This document shows positions 55,994 to 64,000 of a stretch of 64,000 bases of DNA, piece after piece. Source of the DNA: Thiobacillus sp. (GTDB lineage: Bacteria; Pseudomonadota; Gammaproteobacteria; Burkholderiales; Thiobacillaceae); the NCBI GenBank assembly GCA_018263115.1, contig JADFDC010000004.1, forward strand, positions 1-64,000. The letters run 5' to 3'. The position numbers and the translations under genes are program-made. The notes beneath the pieces were generated by a model. It searched no databases. It was not told the origin of the DNA and saw only the letters and a program-made list of their open reading frames with translations. The stretch's first letter is position 1. Every line of letters begins with the position of its first letter.

Positions 55994-57760
55994 CTAATCC
56001 GCCTCCCGCTCCACCGAACAGCAAAGCGAATTGGCTTCTGCGGCTTCCAGCAAAATCTGCCCCGTCACCGGATTCGGCCGGAACGTCGTGCATCCCTTCA
56101 GCCCTTTTTCAAACGCGTATTCATACAGAGACTTGAAATCGGCAAACGGATAATCCGCCGGCACATTGATGGTTTTCGAAATCGCGTTGTCCACCCACGG
56201 CTGCAACGCGGCCTGCATGTCCAGATGGCGATAGGGCGAAATTCCCCCGGCCGTCACGAAGGCGTCAGGCAACGGTGCATCGTGTCCATGCCATTTCCTG
56301 AACTGCACGTAGGCGTAATCCGTCACGGGATATTCCCTTGGTGTCCCGTCCGCCTCAATGATCCGGCGCCGGTAGTCGTACTGGAAAACCGGCTCCAACC
56401 CGCTGGAGACATTGTTGGCCAGCAGGCTGATCGTGCCGGTGGGGGCGATGGCGGTCAGGTGGGAATTGCGGATGCCGTCCTTGAGAATGCCGTTGCGGAT
56501 GTCTTCCGGCAGATGGCGGATGAAAACACTCTCGATGTGTTTGTTCCGGACGAGAACCGGAAAAGCGCCTTTCTCACGCGCCAGTTCGATGGACGCGCGA
56601 TAAGTCGTTTCGCAAATGCGCTGCATGATGCCGGACGCAGTTTGCAGAGCCGCCTCACTGTCGTAACGGATGCCCAGCATGATCAGCGCATCGCCCAGCC
56701 CGGTCAGGCCGAGTCCCAACCGCCGGGTGGCATGCACCGCCCGTGCCTGTTTTTCGAGGGGAAAGCGCGAAGCGTCGCAGACGTTGTCCATCATGCGCAC
56801 GGCCACCGGCACCGTGTTTTCCAGCGCAGCAAAATCAAACCCTGCCGCTTGCGTGAAGGGATTGCGCACGAAGCGCGTCAGGTTGATCGAGCCCAGATTG
56901 CAGGCGCCGTAATGCGGCAGCGGAATCTCGCCGCAGGGGTTGGTGGCGGCCAGATTTTCCGCGTACCGCAGATTGTTCTGCGTGTTGATGTGATCGATGA
57001 ACAAGACGCCCGGCTCGGCGTAGTCATATGTCGCCTGCATGATTTCCTGCCACAGGTCGCGCGCCCTCAAGGTCCGATAGGCCACCGAACCGGGTTCATG
57101 CGCAGGCGGAAACGCCAGCGGCCAGTCTGCGTCATCTCTCACCGCCTGCATGAAGGCATCCGTCACCAGCACAGAGAGATTGAAATGCCTGAGTTTGGCC
57201 GGATCACGCTTGGCGCGCACGAAGTCGAGAATGTCCGGATGGTCACAGCGCAGCGTCGCCATCATCGCGCCGCGCCGCGCGCCGGTGGAAAGTATCGTTG
57301 CGCACATCGCATCCCAGATGTGCATGAAGGACACCGGGCCGGATGCCGTCACGCCGACGCTCTGGGCGGATGCGCCGGATGGCCGCAGCGTCGAGAAATC
57401 ATAGCCCACGCCGCCGCCCTGCTGCATGGTCAGCGCGCCTTCCTTCAGCGCCTCGAAAATGCCGTCCATCGAATCGTCGATGCGGCCCATGACAAAGCAG
57501 TTGAACAGCGTGACGCGATGACCCGTGCCCGCGCCGGCCAGAATGCGGCCGCCCGGCAGGAACTTGAAGTCTTCCAGCGCAGAATAAAAGCGCGCTTCCC
57601 AGGCTTCGCGATCATGCGCTTCGACGCCGGCCAGCGCCCGCGCCACGCGTCGCCAGGAATCTTCAATACAGGTATCGCCCACGCCGTCTTCCCGGCGGAA
57701 GCGGTATTTGCTGTCCCAGATGTGGCGGGAAATTTCGGTGAGATCGGCGGGGCTGTTCAT
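55994..57760 (-). CDS. nrdJ: Adenosylcobalamin-dependent ribonucleoside-diphosphate reductase (class II)
   Basis: A 588-residue single-chain class II ribonucleotide reductase, which uses coenzyme B12 and therefore works with or without oxygen. Key elements: LFNCFV (Cys88, substrate-site disulfide), NPCGEIPL with the thiyl-radical Cys, ACNLGSINL, the specificity-site region, APTGTISLLANNVSSG, and a C-terminal CC pair for re-reduction. An N-terminal ATP-cone is lacking. It is oriented against the flanking genes and is bracketed by direct repeat copies A and B, suggesting insertion between lpxB and rnhB. No class I or III reductase is in the window. Confidence 0.93.
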   Translation of the reverse strand: MNSPADLTEISRHIWDSKYRFRREDGVGDTCIEDSWRRVARALAGVEAHDREAWEARFYSALEDFKFLPGGRILAGAGTGHRVTLFNCFVMGRIDDSMDGIFEALKEGALTMQQGGGVGYDFSTLRPSGASAQSVGVTASGPVSFMHIWDAMCATILSTGARRGAMMATLRCDHPDILDFVRAKRDPAKLRHFNLSVLVTDAFMQAVRDDADWPLAFPPAHEPGSVAYRTLRARDLWQEIMQATYDYAEPGVLFIDHINTQNNLRYAENLAATNPCGEIPLPHYGACNLGSINLTRFVRNPFTQAAGFDFAALENTVPVAVRMMDNVCDASRFPLEKQARAVHATRRLGLGLTGLGDALIMLGIRYDSEAALQTASGIMQRICETTYRASIELAREKGAFPVLVRNKHIESVFIRHLPEDIRNGILKDGIRNSHLTAIAPTGTISLLANNVSSGLEPVFQYDYRRRIIEADGTPREYPVTDYAYVQFRKWHGHDAPLPDAFVTAGGISPYRHLDMQAALQPWVDNAISKTINVPADYPFADFKSLYEYAFEKGLKGCTTFRPNPVTGQILLEAAEANSLCCSVEREAD

Positions 57761-57823
57761 GTATTCAGCTTATTCCATTTCCATATATGATGCATGGCAA
57801 ACAGCTTGTCCAGGTTTCCGGAA

Positions 57824-57905
57824 AATCCCCCGGCGCTTTGCGCCACCCCCTTTATCAAGGGGGTAGGGTTGAGCCCCCCTTGATAAAGGGGGGTTGGGGG
57901 GATTT
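57824..57905. repeat. Palindromic dispersed repeat, copy B
   Basis: An 82-base element with the same outer ends and inner hairpin as copy A (CCCCCTTTATCAAGGGGGT paired with the later CCCCCCTTGATAAAGGGGGG). It lies in the 184-base divergent region between nrdJ and rnhB. No convincing promoter for either gene was found around it. Confidence 0.85.
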
Positions 57906-57944
57906 GACAAGCATGTTGAATCGAAAAAATATCAGGGAGACAGG

Positions 57945-58544
57945 ATGCAACTCATCCTTGGCCAGACAAACATCATTTGCGGCGTCGACGAAGCCGGACG
58001 CGGCCCCTTGGCCGGGCCGGTGTACGCCGCTGCCGTCATCCTCGATCCGGCCAAACCGATAGCCGGCTTGAATGATTCCAAGAAACTCAGCGAAAAGGCC
58101 CGCGACCGGCTGGCCTTCATCATCAAGGCCGAGGCATTGGCCTGGCACATCGCATCCGCCACGGTGGAAGAAATCGACCGGCTCAACATCCTCCAGGCCA
58201 CCATGCTCGCCATGACCCGCGCCGTGGAAGGGCTGAACGTCCAGCCGGAAGAAGTGCTGGTGGACGGCAACCGCTGCCCGGAATGGGACTACGTTTCAAA
58301 GGCCATCGTCGAAGGCGATGCGAAGGTCGCCGAAATCTCCGCCGCCTCCATCCTCGCCAAAACCGCGCGCGACGCCGTCATGGTCGAACTGCATGAAAGC
58401 TACCCGCAGTACAACTTTGCCGGACACAAGGGCTACGGCACCGCGGCGCATCTCAAGGCCATCAAACAGCATGGCCCGTGCCCCGCGCACCGGAGAAGTT
58501 TTGCGCCAGTGAGGGAGATGCTGGCGCAGGGGGTGTTGTTTTGA
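57945..58544 (+). CDS. rnhB: Ribonuclease HII
   Basis: A 199-residue enzyme that cleaves RNA in RNA-DNA hybrids and at single ribonucleotides. [17 protein letters not shown] carries the Asp-Glu pair, VDGNRCPE the third Asp, and [10 protein letters not shown] the C-terminal signature. The start at 57945 is preceded by AGGGAGA; an upstream in-frame ATG would include repeat-derived sequence. rnhB usually directly follows lpxB in this group; here nrdJ and two repeats intervene. Confidence 0.96.
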   Translation: MQLILGQTNIICGVDEAGRGPLAGPVYAAAVILDPAKPIAGLNDSKKLSEKARDRLAFIIKAEALAWHIASATVEEIDRLNILQATMLAMTRAVEGLNVQPEEVLVDGNRCPEWDYVSKAIVEGDAKVAEISAASILAKTARDAVMVELHESYPQYNFAGHKGYGTAAHLKAIKQHGPCPAHRRSFAPVREMLAQGVLF

Positions 58545-58585
58545 TTGCTAAACATGCAGACAGGGCCAATACCTGGGAGGGATAA

Positions 58586-58966
58586 ATGAAGGTATATAGA
58601 GGACCAATGACAAAAGAGTTTGCAGATGACTCACATGAATTGGTTGATAAAAGAGATATCCAGAATGTGAAACCTTGGACCTCTACTTTCAGTATTCAGG
58701 TGAACATTACGAAAGACCCGGTTGAGAGACAATCGGTAGCAACCCTACAATTTACAGAGTCGGATATCGATGTGCTTTATCAAGCTTTAGTAAAGGGTCG
58801 GGAAAATCAGAGCCAAACTCTGGAAGCAGTGAGAAGAGAAAATGAATTTCTTGAAGACGCACTGGATAAAATAAAGCGGCTTGCATTACTTGCTCAAATA
58901 AAAGACAAGAATGATTCTTTTGCGAAGATTGTGGGCATTACAAAAGATGCGCTGGGTGAAGAATAA
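58586..58966 (+). CDS. Hypothetical protein, 126 residues (AT-rich gene)
   Basis: No family is recognised. The protein is hydrophilic, without signal peptide or membrane segment. The N-terminal half looks beta-rich (TSTFSIQVNITKD), and a Glu/Lys/Leu coiled-coil runs from about residue 70 to 110. GGGAGG lies upstream of the ATG. Base composition and codon use are clearly more AT-rich than in rnhB and the preceding 50 kb, suggesting acquisition from elsewhere. Confidence 0.65.
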   Translation: MKVYRGPMTKEFADDSHELVDKRDIQNVKPWTSTFSIQVNITKDPVERQSVATLQFTESDIDVLYQALVKGRENQSQTLEAVRRENEFLEDALDKIKRLALLAQIKDKNDSFAKIVGITKDALGEE

Positions 58967-59057
58967 ATATGAGTGTTTGCTCAAGACAAACCAGAAAAGA
59001 TTAAAAAATTCTTATCGCTTATTTTGCGTTTGAATATTAAAAATAGCAGGAGAAGTC

Positions 59058-59729
59058 ATGTATATCATGAATACTAAAAACCTTTGCTCCATAGTAATGG
59101 TTGCTTTTTTATCGCTTATAGCTGGTTCAGCTAGTGCAGTGCTTATTTCAAAGAACGACCCCCTTTATGGGATGGGTTCATTGACGGTAGATTCATCTAC
59201 CGGCCTTGAATGGCTTGATTTATCAGTTACTGATGGCATGTCATTTAATGAAGTTTCTGGCCAACTGGGGTTCGGCGGGACATATTCTGGTTTTCGATTT
59301 GCAACGCCGGAAGAAATATTTGCGCTATTTGTGGAAGCACAAATACCGGACATTAACCAGCCAGGTGATTTTGGTCACATCGGAACTCAAGCCAACGCAC
59401 AGTCAGCTTTAGCACTTGTACAACTAATGGGGCCTTCATACCAAGTTGAAGTATCTGGTGTGTTGCTATCGGAGATTGCTGGCTTCTCGTCACAGCATGC
59501 AAGCATCAATGGCTTTGATCTCATTCAGATGCCATATGTTACTGTCAGAGAAGGTGTTGGAGGTCAGTCATTTGGTGAAGTGTTTACAACTGGCTCATGG
59601 ATTTTTCCTTCGAATCCATATGAAGGGGTGGGGAGTTGGCTAGTGCGACCTGTTCCAGAGCCATCAATAATTTTGCTGATGTGTGCCGGGCTATTGCTCG
59701 TATTTGTCCGAGTCAGACTTAACAGTTAA
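59058..59729 (+). CDS. PEP-CTERM sorting domain protein
   Basis: A 223-residue secreted protein. N-terminal signal peptide (hydrophobic core about residues 10-25, cleavage near GSASA), a beta-rich middle with STGLEWLDLSVTDG and GFRFATPEEI, and a C-terminal PEP-CTERM tripartite signal: VPEPS, a hydrophobic helix and a basic end (VRVR). Such proteins are processed by exosortase (EpsH) and often linked to exopolysaccharide or biofilm; no exosortase is in this window. A Shine-Dalgarno AGGAGAA precedes the ATG. AT-rich like its neighbour. Confidence 0.85.
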   Translation: MYIMNTKNLCSIVMVAFLSLIAGSASAVLISKNDPLYGMGSLTVDSSTGLEWLDLSVTDGMSFNEVSGQLGFGGTYSGFRFATPEEIFALFVEAQIPDINQPGDFGHIGTQANAQSALALVQLMGPSYQVEVSGVLLSEIAGFSSQHASINGFDLIQMPYVTVREGVGGQSFGEVFTTGSWIFPSNPYEGVGSWLVRPVPEPSIILLMCAGLLLVFVRVRLNS

Positions 59730-59744
59730 CCAGCTCAAACTGAA

Positions 59745-60719
59745 TTAAATTCTTTCAGGAAGAGTTCTAGAGCCCTCGAATTCGATCACTAGTTGCCTGA
59801 CACTACTGGCCTCCCGCTCCGGCATCATCAACACCCGCCGCTCCCGGCAATGCCAAATCAATTCAGCGTAAAAATCCGGATCGCTTTCAGCCTTGGAAAG
59901 GACTTGCGCCAGCCCGCGCTCGTCGCCCACGGGGTAGTAGCCGGGATAGGCTTCGCCCAGCATGCCGATGTTGCCGGGGATGTCGGAGGCGATGACGGGC
60001 ACGCACGCGGCGAGCGCTTCGCAGATGACATTGGCGCCGCCTTCCATGAGGGAGCTGATGATCATCAAATGCGCGCGTGCAAGATGGTCGATGACATCTT
60101 TGTGCGGGATTTCGCCCAGCCAGTACCAGCGGGGTATCTGTATCTGAAGGGCTTTTGCCTTCTCTTCCATGTCCGCTGAAAGCGCGCGGCCGAGATGGGT
60201 GATGCGGATGCGTGATTGATCCGGGAGCAGGGCCGCGGCCAGCGCAGCGCGGAACGGGTCCTTCTCTTCGCGCAGGTGGCCGATGACCAGCACGTCGAAT
60301 GTGTTACCGGCTGGGGGCTGGCGGGGGATGTCGGGCGCGGACTGGTAGATGACGCGGGTTTTGTGCGCCAGTTCGGGTGCCAGTTCATCGACGCCCTTTT
60401 CCTGCAATACCACCAGCCGGTGCGCCAGTTTCAATGAGGTCTGGGCGTCGGCATCGTGACGGATGTCGCGGTAGAGGTCGGTGCCGGTCAGCATGACAAT
60501 GAGAGGCTTGTCCGGATGGCGCGCGGCGAAGGCATGGATGCTGGGCGCGCTGCGGCGGGCATGCAGGGCGATCATCAGGTCGGCGGGTTCATTGTTCCAG
60601 ACCGTTGCAACATCAACCTGGTGACCTGCCTCGCGAAGAAATGCCGTCCAGCGCGCGGCGGTATGCCAGTTGCCGCTTTTGCTTTCGGCGCCGTAGGGCG
60701 TAATCAGGACAATATGCAT
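59745..60719 (-). CDS. Glycosyltransferase resembling selenosugar synthase SenB (TIGR04348 type)
   Basis: A 324-residue GT-B fold protein. Family-like segments are LIALHARRSA, MLTGTDLYRDI, RLVVLQEKGVDEL, VIYQSAPD, LIGHLREEKDPFRA-like and the C-terminal NVICEALAACVPVIASDIPG with PGYYPVGD. These match my recollection of the family now named SenB, which joins selenophosphate to a UDP-sugar in selenoneine biosynthesis. SenA and SenC partners are not adjacent, so the product here is uncertain; a generic GT4 glycosyltransferase is the alternative. The start is the ATG at 60719; a TTG six codons upstream is possible. The 35-base gap to the divergent trmH-family gene should hold overlapping promoters. 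Confidence 0.72.
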   Translation of the reverse strand: MHIVLITPYGAESKSGNWHTAARWTAFLREAGHQVDVATVWNNEPADLMIALHARRSAPSIHAFAARHPDKPLIVMLTGTDLYRDIRHDADAQTSLKLAHRLVVLQEKGVDELAPELAHKTRVIYQSAPDIPRQPPAGNTFDVLVIGHLREEKDPFRAALAAALLPDQSRIRITHLGRALSADMEEKAKALQIQIPRWYWLGEIPHKDVIDHLARAHLMIISSLMEGGANVICEALAACVPVIASDIPGNIGMLGEAYPGYYPVGDERGLAQVLSKAESDPDFYAELIWHCRERRVLMMPEREASSVRQLVIEFEGSRTLPERI

Positions 60720-60754
60720 TTTGTTATCTTGGCACAAACCGCGAAAATGGGAAC

Positions 60755-61534
60755 ATGCAAGACCTGATTACTTCCCGCGGCAACCCGGTTTTCAAACGCC
60801 TGAAGAAGCTGGCCGATTCCTCGCGCGAACGCCGCGAGACGCGGATGACGCTGCTGGATGGCGAGCATCTGATCGAGTCTTGTCTCGATGCGGACGGGCA
60901 GCCGCACACGCTGCTGCATGCGGAGTCGTGCGCGGAAGAAATCTGGCAGCCGCTGGCCGCGCGTTGCGAGGGGGCAAAGGTTGTGTCAATTGCCGATGCC
61001 CTGTTTGCAGAGCTGTCGCCGGTCGACTCGCCAACCGGCGTGCTGGCGGAGGTTGCATGGATCGATGCGAAGACTCCCAAAAACGCCACACCGCTGGTGC
61101 TGCTGCTGGAGGATATTCAGGACCCCGGCAATCTGGGTAGCCTGCTGCGCAGCGCGGCTGCTGCCGGCGCCACGCTGGCGGTGCTGTCAAAAGGCTGCGC
61201 TGATGCATGGTCGCCCAAGGCGCTGCGGGGCGGGCAGGGCGCACAGTTTGTGCTGCCCATGCTGCTGCGTGCTGATCTGGTTGAGTGGATGCAATCGGCG
61301 GGTATGCCGGTCTGGGCGCTGGCGCTGGAGGGGGAGAAAAGCGTGTTCGATCTTGATCTGAAAGGCGCGGCGGGCATTCTGGTGGGCAACGAAGGTGCGG
61401 GCTTGTCTGACGGAGTGTTGAAGATTGCTTCAGGCAGGGTGGCGATTCCCATGCCGGGCAAGGTCGAGTCGCTCAATGCCGCGGCGGCGGCCGCGGTTGC
61501 GTTGTTTGAGGCGGTAAGACAAAAAGCAATCTAG
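60755..61534 (+). CDS. TrmH/SpoU-family RNA 2'-O-methyltransferase
   Basis: A 259-residue SPOUT methyltransferase. The N-terminal substrate-binding domain (SRGNPVFKRLKKLADSSRERRE, then LLDGEHLIES) is followed by the knotted SAM domain with LLEDIQDPGNLGSLLRSA, GNEGAGLSDGVL and IPMPGKVESLNAA. The target RNA is not known; rRNA is most likely. It is a paralogue of rlmB at 35508. It normally follows rnhB in related genomes, here separated by the AT-rich genes and the SenB-like gene. Repeat copy C follows its stop. Confidence 0.93.
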   Translation: MQDLITSRGNPVFKRLKKLADSSRERRETRMTLLDGEHLIESCLDADGQPHTLLHAESCAEEIWQPLAARCEGAKVVSIADALFAELSPVDSPTGVLAEVAWIDAKTPKNATPLVLLLEDIQDPGNLGSLLRSAAAAGATLAVLSKGCADAWSPKALRGGQGAQFVLPMLLRADLVEWMQSAGMPVWALALEGEKSVFDLDLKGAAGILVGNEGAGLSDGVLKIASGRVAIPMPGKVESLNAAAAAAVALFEAVRQKAI

Positions 61535-61555
61535 GCGTAAATTCCCCGTCCCTTG

Positions 61556-61636
61556 AATCCCCCCGCCCTTCGGTCGACCCCCTTTATCAAGGGGGTGATT
61601 TGAGCCCCTCTTGTCAAAGGGGGGTTGGGGGGATTT
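61556..61636. repeat. Palindromic dispersed repeat, copy C
   Basis: An 81-base element homologous to copies A and B, slightly diverged in the right arm (CCCCTCTTGTCAAAGGGGGG). It lies between the convergent stops of the trmH-family gene and ppsR, again a position where a hairpin could end transcription in both directions. Confidence 0.8.
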
Positions 61637-61652
61637 TCTCAATGGGGCGCGC

Positions 61653-62432
61653 TTAACTTCCGTGCACTATCAGCGCTGCGATTTCCTCCACCGATTTCCG
61701 GGTGGACTCGATGACTGGCACGCCGCTGGCGGTCAGCATTTTTTCCGCTGCCCGGATTTCATTGCGGCAGTTTTCCAGGCTGGAATAGTGGCTGCCGGGC
61801 AGGCGCTCGTTGCGGATTTGCGCCAGCCGCTCCGGTGCAAGCGTCAGGCCGCGCAGCTTGGCTTTGTGCGCAAGCAGCACTTCGGGCAGGGTGGGCGCGC
61901 CCAGATCATCCGGCGTCAGCGGGTAATTGGCGGCCTTCCTGCCATACTGCAAGGCAAGGTAAAGCGAGACCGGGGTCTTGCCCGCACGGGAAACCCCTAC
62001 CAGGATCAGGTCGGCTTCGCCCAGTCTTTCCGGATTCAGACCATCGTCGACGGCCAGCGCGAAATTCACCGCATCCATGCGTGTGTCGTAGCTGTTGCTC
62101 ATGCCGTGCGTCTGCCCCGCCGTGGCGGCCGGCGCCACGCCAAGGAAGGCAGACATGGGTTCGCTGAATGCCTCGAACACATCGAATACGGGAATATCAC
62201 ATTGTTTGAGCTCGGTTCGGATAAGCTGATCGGTGATGGTGGAAATGACCATCGCGCGCGGGCTTTCCCGAATGCGGCTGACGAGTGCATGGGCCTTGTC
62301 CGGCGTGTCGATAAAAGGGATGGTTAGCGTTTTGTATTCAAGCCCTCTAAACTGTGAAAGCAGGCTTTTGCCGACCGCCGCAGCGGTTACGCCTGTGTGA
62401 TCCGATACGAAAAATACTGTCAGTTCTTTCAC
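61653..62432 (-). CDS. ppsR: Phosphoenolpyruvate synthase regulatory protein (bifunctional kinase/pyrophosphorylase, DUF299)
   Basis: A 259-residue regulator that inactivates PEP synthase by ADP-dependent threonine phosphorylation and reactivates it by Pi-dependent dephosphorylation. The N-terminus [16 protein letters not shown] and the P-loop GVSRAGKTP (near residue 150) are diagnostic. The start is GTG at 62432, set by the conserved N-terminus; the frame is open further upstream into ppsA but not conserved. Its target enzyme is encoded divergently 11 bases away. Confidence 0.93.
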   Translation of the reverse strand: MKELTVFFVSDHTGVTAAAVGKSLLSQFRGLEYKTLTIPFIDTPDKAHALVSRIRESPRAMVISTITDQLIRTELKQCDIPVFDVFEAFSEPMSAFLGVAPAATAGQTHGMSNSYDTRMDAVNFALAVDDGLNPERLGEADLILVGVSRAGKTPVSLYLALQYGRKAANYPLTPDDLGAPTLPEVLLAHKAKLRGLTLAPERLAQIRNERLPGSHYSSLENCRNEIRAAEKMLTASGVPVIESTRKSVEEIAALIVHGS

Positions 62433-62443
62433 GAGAAATGCCC

Positions 62444-64000
62444 ATGACCATGCATGAACCCGACTATATCGCGCCGCTGGAAACCTTGTCGATGCAGGAT
62501 GTGCCAAAAGTGGGCGGCAAGAACGCCTCGCTGGGCGAGATGATCGGTGCGCTGTCCGGACTGGGCGTGAAAGTGCCCGGAGGCTTTGCCACGACGGCGA
62601 AGGCCTTTTGGGACATGCTGGACCACAACAGGCTGCGCGAAAAAATCAACGCGCGGCTGGCCGGGCTGGATGTCGGCGATGTGACCGCGTTGCAAGCGGC
62701 CGGGCGCGATATCCGCAGCTGGGTTGAATCTGCGGCACTTCCATCGACATTGGAGCAGGGCATACGCACAGCCTACGATGCCCTAGGCGGAAATGTTTCC
62801 GTCGCGGTGCGTTCATCGGCCACGGCGGAAGACCTGCCGGATGCCTCGTTCGCGGGCCAGCAGGAAACCTATCTCAACGTGCGCGGGGCAGATGCAGTGG
62901 TCAGACACGTCAAGAAAGTCTTTGCCTCGCTATACAACGACCGCGCCATCGCCTACCGGGTGCACCATGGTTTTGAACACTCTCAGGTTGCATTGTCTGC
63001 CGGTATCCAGCGCATGGTGCGTTCCGATCTGGCAGCGGCCGGTGTGATCTTCACGCTGGATACTGAGTCCGGTTTCCACGATGTGGTGTTCGTCACATCG
63101 AGCCACGGCCTGGGTGAGATGGTGGTGCAGGGCGCGGTGAATCCGGACGAGTTCTATGTGCACAAGCCGACAAAAGCCCTGATTTCGAAAACGCTGGGCA
63201 GCAAGGCCATCCAACTGGTGTATGGCAGAGCCGGCACGGTACAGGTCGACACGCCGGAATCCGACCGCCTGCGCTTTTCCATTACCGATGCGGATGTGCT
63301 GGCGTTGGCCGGAATGGCCATGACCATCGAGCAGCACTACAAGCGCCCGATGGATATCGAATGGGCCAAGGACGGAGAAACCGGCGAGCTGTTCATCGTG
63401 CAGGCCCGGCCCGAGACCGTGAAGGCGCGTGCTACCGGCTTGCAGGAGAAATACGTACTCAAGGGAACCAGTGAAGTCAGAGTGACCGGCCGCGCCATCG
63501 GCCAGAAAATCGGTGCGGGCCGGGTCTGCGTGGTTGGCAGCCCGAAGGAAATGGAGCGTGTGCAGCCCGGCGATGTGCTGGTGGCCGACATGACCGACCC
63601 GGACTGGGAGCCGGTGATGAAGCGTTCCGCCGCCATCATCACCAATCGCGGCGGGCGTACCTGCCATGCAGCGATTGTTGCGCGCGAATTGGGCATTCCC
63701 GCCGTGGTGGGGTCGGGCAATGCCACGGATGTACTGAAGGCTGGCGAGGAGGTTACGGTGTCATGCGCCGAGGGTGACACCGGCAAGGTGTATGCGGGCA
63801 TACTCGATTTCATCTGCGAGCGGGAAGAGGATGCCGCGCTGCCCGACCTGCCAGTCAAGATCATGATGAATGTGGCCAATCCCGAGCGTGCGTTTGAATT
63901 TACGCAGATTCCCAATCACGGCATCGGACTGGCGCGCATCGAGTTCATCATCAACAACCAGATCAGCATTCACCCGCTGGCCGCGCTGGCTTATCCCGAT
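62444..64000 (+). CDS. ppsA: Phosphoenolpyruvate synthase (3'-truncated by window edge)
   Basis: The first 519 codons of an enzyme normally of about 790 residues that makes PEP from pyruvate and ATP in gluconeogenesis. The N-terminal ATP-grasp domain begins [14 protein letters not shown] and includes [20 protein letters not shown] and MDIEWAKDG. The swivelling phosphohistidine domain has [14 protein letters not shown] with the catalytic His at residue 408. The PEP-binding barrel has just begun at the window end ([13 protein letters not shown]). The start is ATG 62444, with GAGA upstream; ATG 62450 is an alternative. Confidence 0.97.
   Translation, partial: MTMHEPDYIAPLETLSMQDVPKVGGKNASLGEMIGALSGLGVKVPGGFATTAKAFWDMLDHNRLREKINARLAGLDVGDVTALQAAGRDIRSWVESAALPSTLEQGIRTAYDALGGNVSVAVRSSATAEDLPDASFAGQQETYLNVRGADAVVRHVKKVFASLYNDRAIAYRVHHGFEHSQVALSAGIQRMVRSDLAAAGVIFTLDTESGFHDVVFVTSSHGLGEMVVQGAVNPDEFYVHKPTKALISKTLGSKAIQLVYGRAGTVQVDTPESDRLRFSITDADVLALAGMAMTIEQHYKRPMDIEWAKDGETGELFIVQARPETVKARATGLQEKYVLKGTSEVRVTGRAIGQKIGAGRVCVVGSPKEMERVQPGDVLVADMTDPDWEPVMKRSAAIITNRGGRTCHAAIVARELGIPAVVGSGNATDVLKAGEEVTVSCAEGDTGKVYAGILDFICEREEDAALPDLPVKIMMNVANPERAFEFTQIPNHGIGLARIEFIINNQISIHPLAALAYPD

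Noticed and set aside
55979-57790. A 603-codon open frame on the plus strand opposite nrdJ
   Set aside because: It is the antisense shadow of a well-supported GC-rich gene; the translation is His/Arg-rich with no family pattern, and it begins within repeat copy A.
55907-61636. A CRISPR array or tandem repeat
   Set aside because: The three copies are kilobases apart with genes between them, and the units are palindromic ~80-mers, not regularly spaced short repeats.

Overview
The window is a gene-dense stretch of a chromosome that most resembles a Betaproteobacterium of the order Nitrosomonadales, probably a chemolithotrophic sulfur oxidiser (relatives of Sulfuricella, Sulfuriferula or Gallionellaceae are the likeliest). 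The reasons are the gene order of the housekeeping blocks (rlmN-pilW-rodZ-ispG-hisS-yfgM-bamB-der; hfq-hflX-hflK-hflC-DUF2065-hisZ-purA; rpsB-tsf-pyrH-frr-uppS-cdsA-dxr-rseP-bamA-skp-lpxD-fabZ-lpxA-lpxB), a flavocytochrome c sulfide dehydrogenase, a complete System I cytochrome c maturation operon, many c-type cytochromes and a PEP-CTERM protein. The assignment is inferred from gene content, not from a marker search.

Layout: 1-8374 is a co-directional housekeeping run from a 5'-truncated rlmN to der. 8560-14208 holds a degenerate EAL-HDOD protein, a PhoD-like phosphatase, a GalT-family nucleotidyltransferase and a GAF-GGDEF-EAL protein. 14335-20374 is the hfq-to-purA block, closed by a strong terminator. 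20444-21652 is a pair of uncharacterised cytochromes on the minus strand, followed by tRNA-Leu(CAG) and rnr. 24259-31284 is ccmABCDEFGHI on the minus strand, including a short ccmD. 31546-35341 is a minus-strand transcription unit fccA-fccB-octaheme nitrite reductase with an FNR-type box upstream. 35508-38920 holds rlmB, a purine/MTA salvage pair, a peptide deformylase and two unknown small genes. glnD and map (minus) lead to the large rpsB-to-lpxB block (42505-55867).

From 55907 to 61636 the usual lpxB-rnhB-trmH order is interrupted by nrdJ (B12-dependent ribonucleotide reductase), an AT-rich pair (unknown protein and PEP-CTERM protein) and a SenB-like selenosugar synthase. Three direct copies of an ~80 bp palindromic repeat lie in this segment, two of them bracketing nrdJ. 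The window ends with the divergent ppsR/ppsA pair; ppsA runs off the end.

Functional picture: sulfide oxidation by FccAB would feed electrons into the c-type cytochrome pool, and the co-located octaheme nitrite reductase could use such electrons to reduce nitrite to ammonium, with the neighbouring ccm operon maturing all the hemes. The GalT-family enzyme may be the ADP-sulfurylase (APS:phosphate adenylyltransferase) known from Thiobacillus rather than a sugar enzyme. No rRNA, CRISPR array, prophage or intact insertion sequence was seen, and no gap between genes exceeds about 265 bases.
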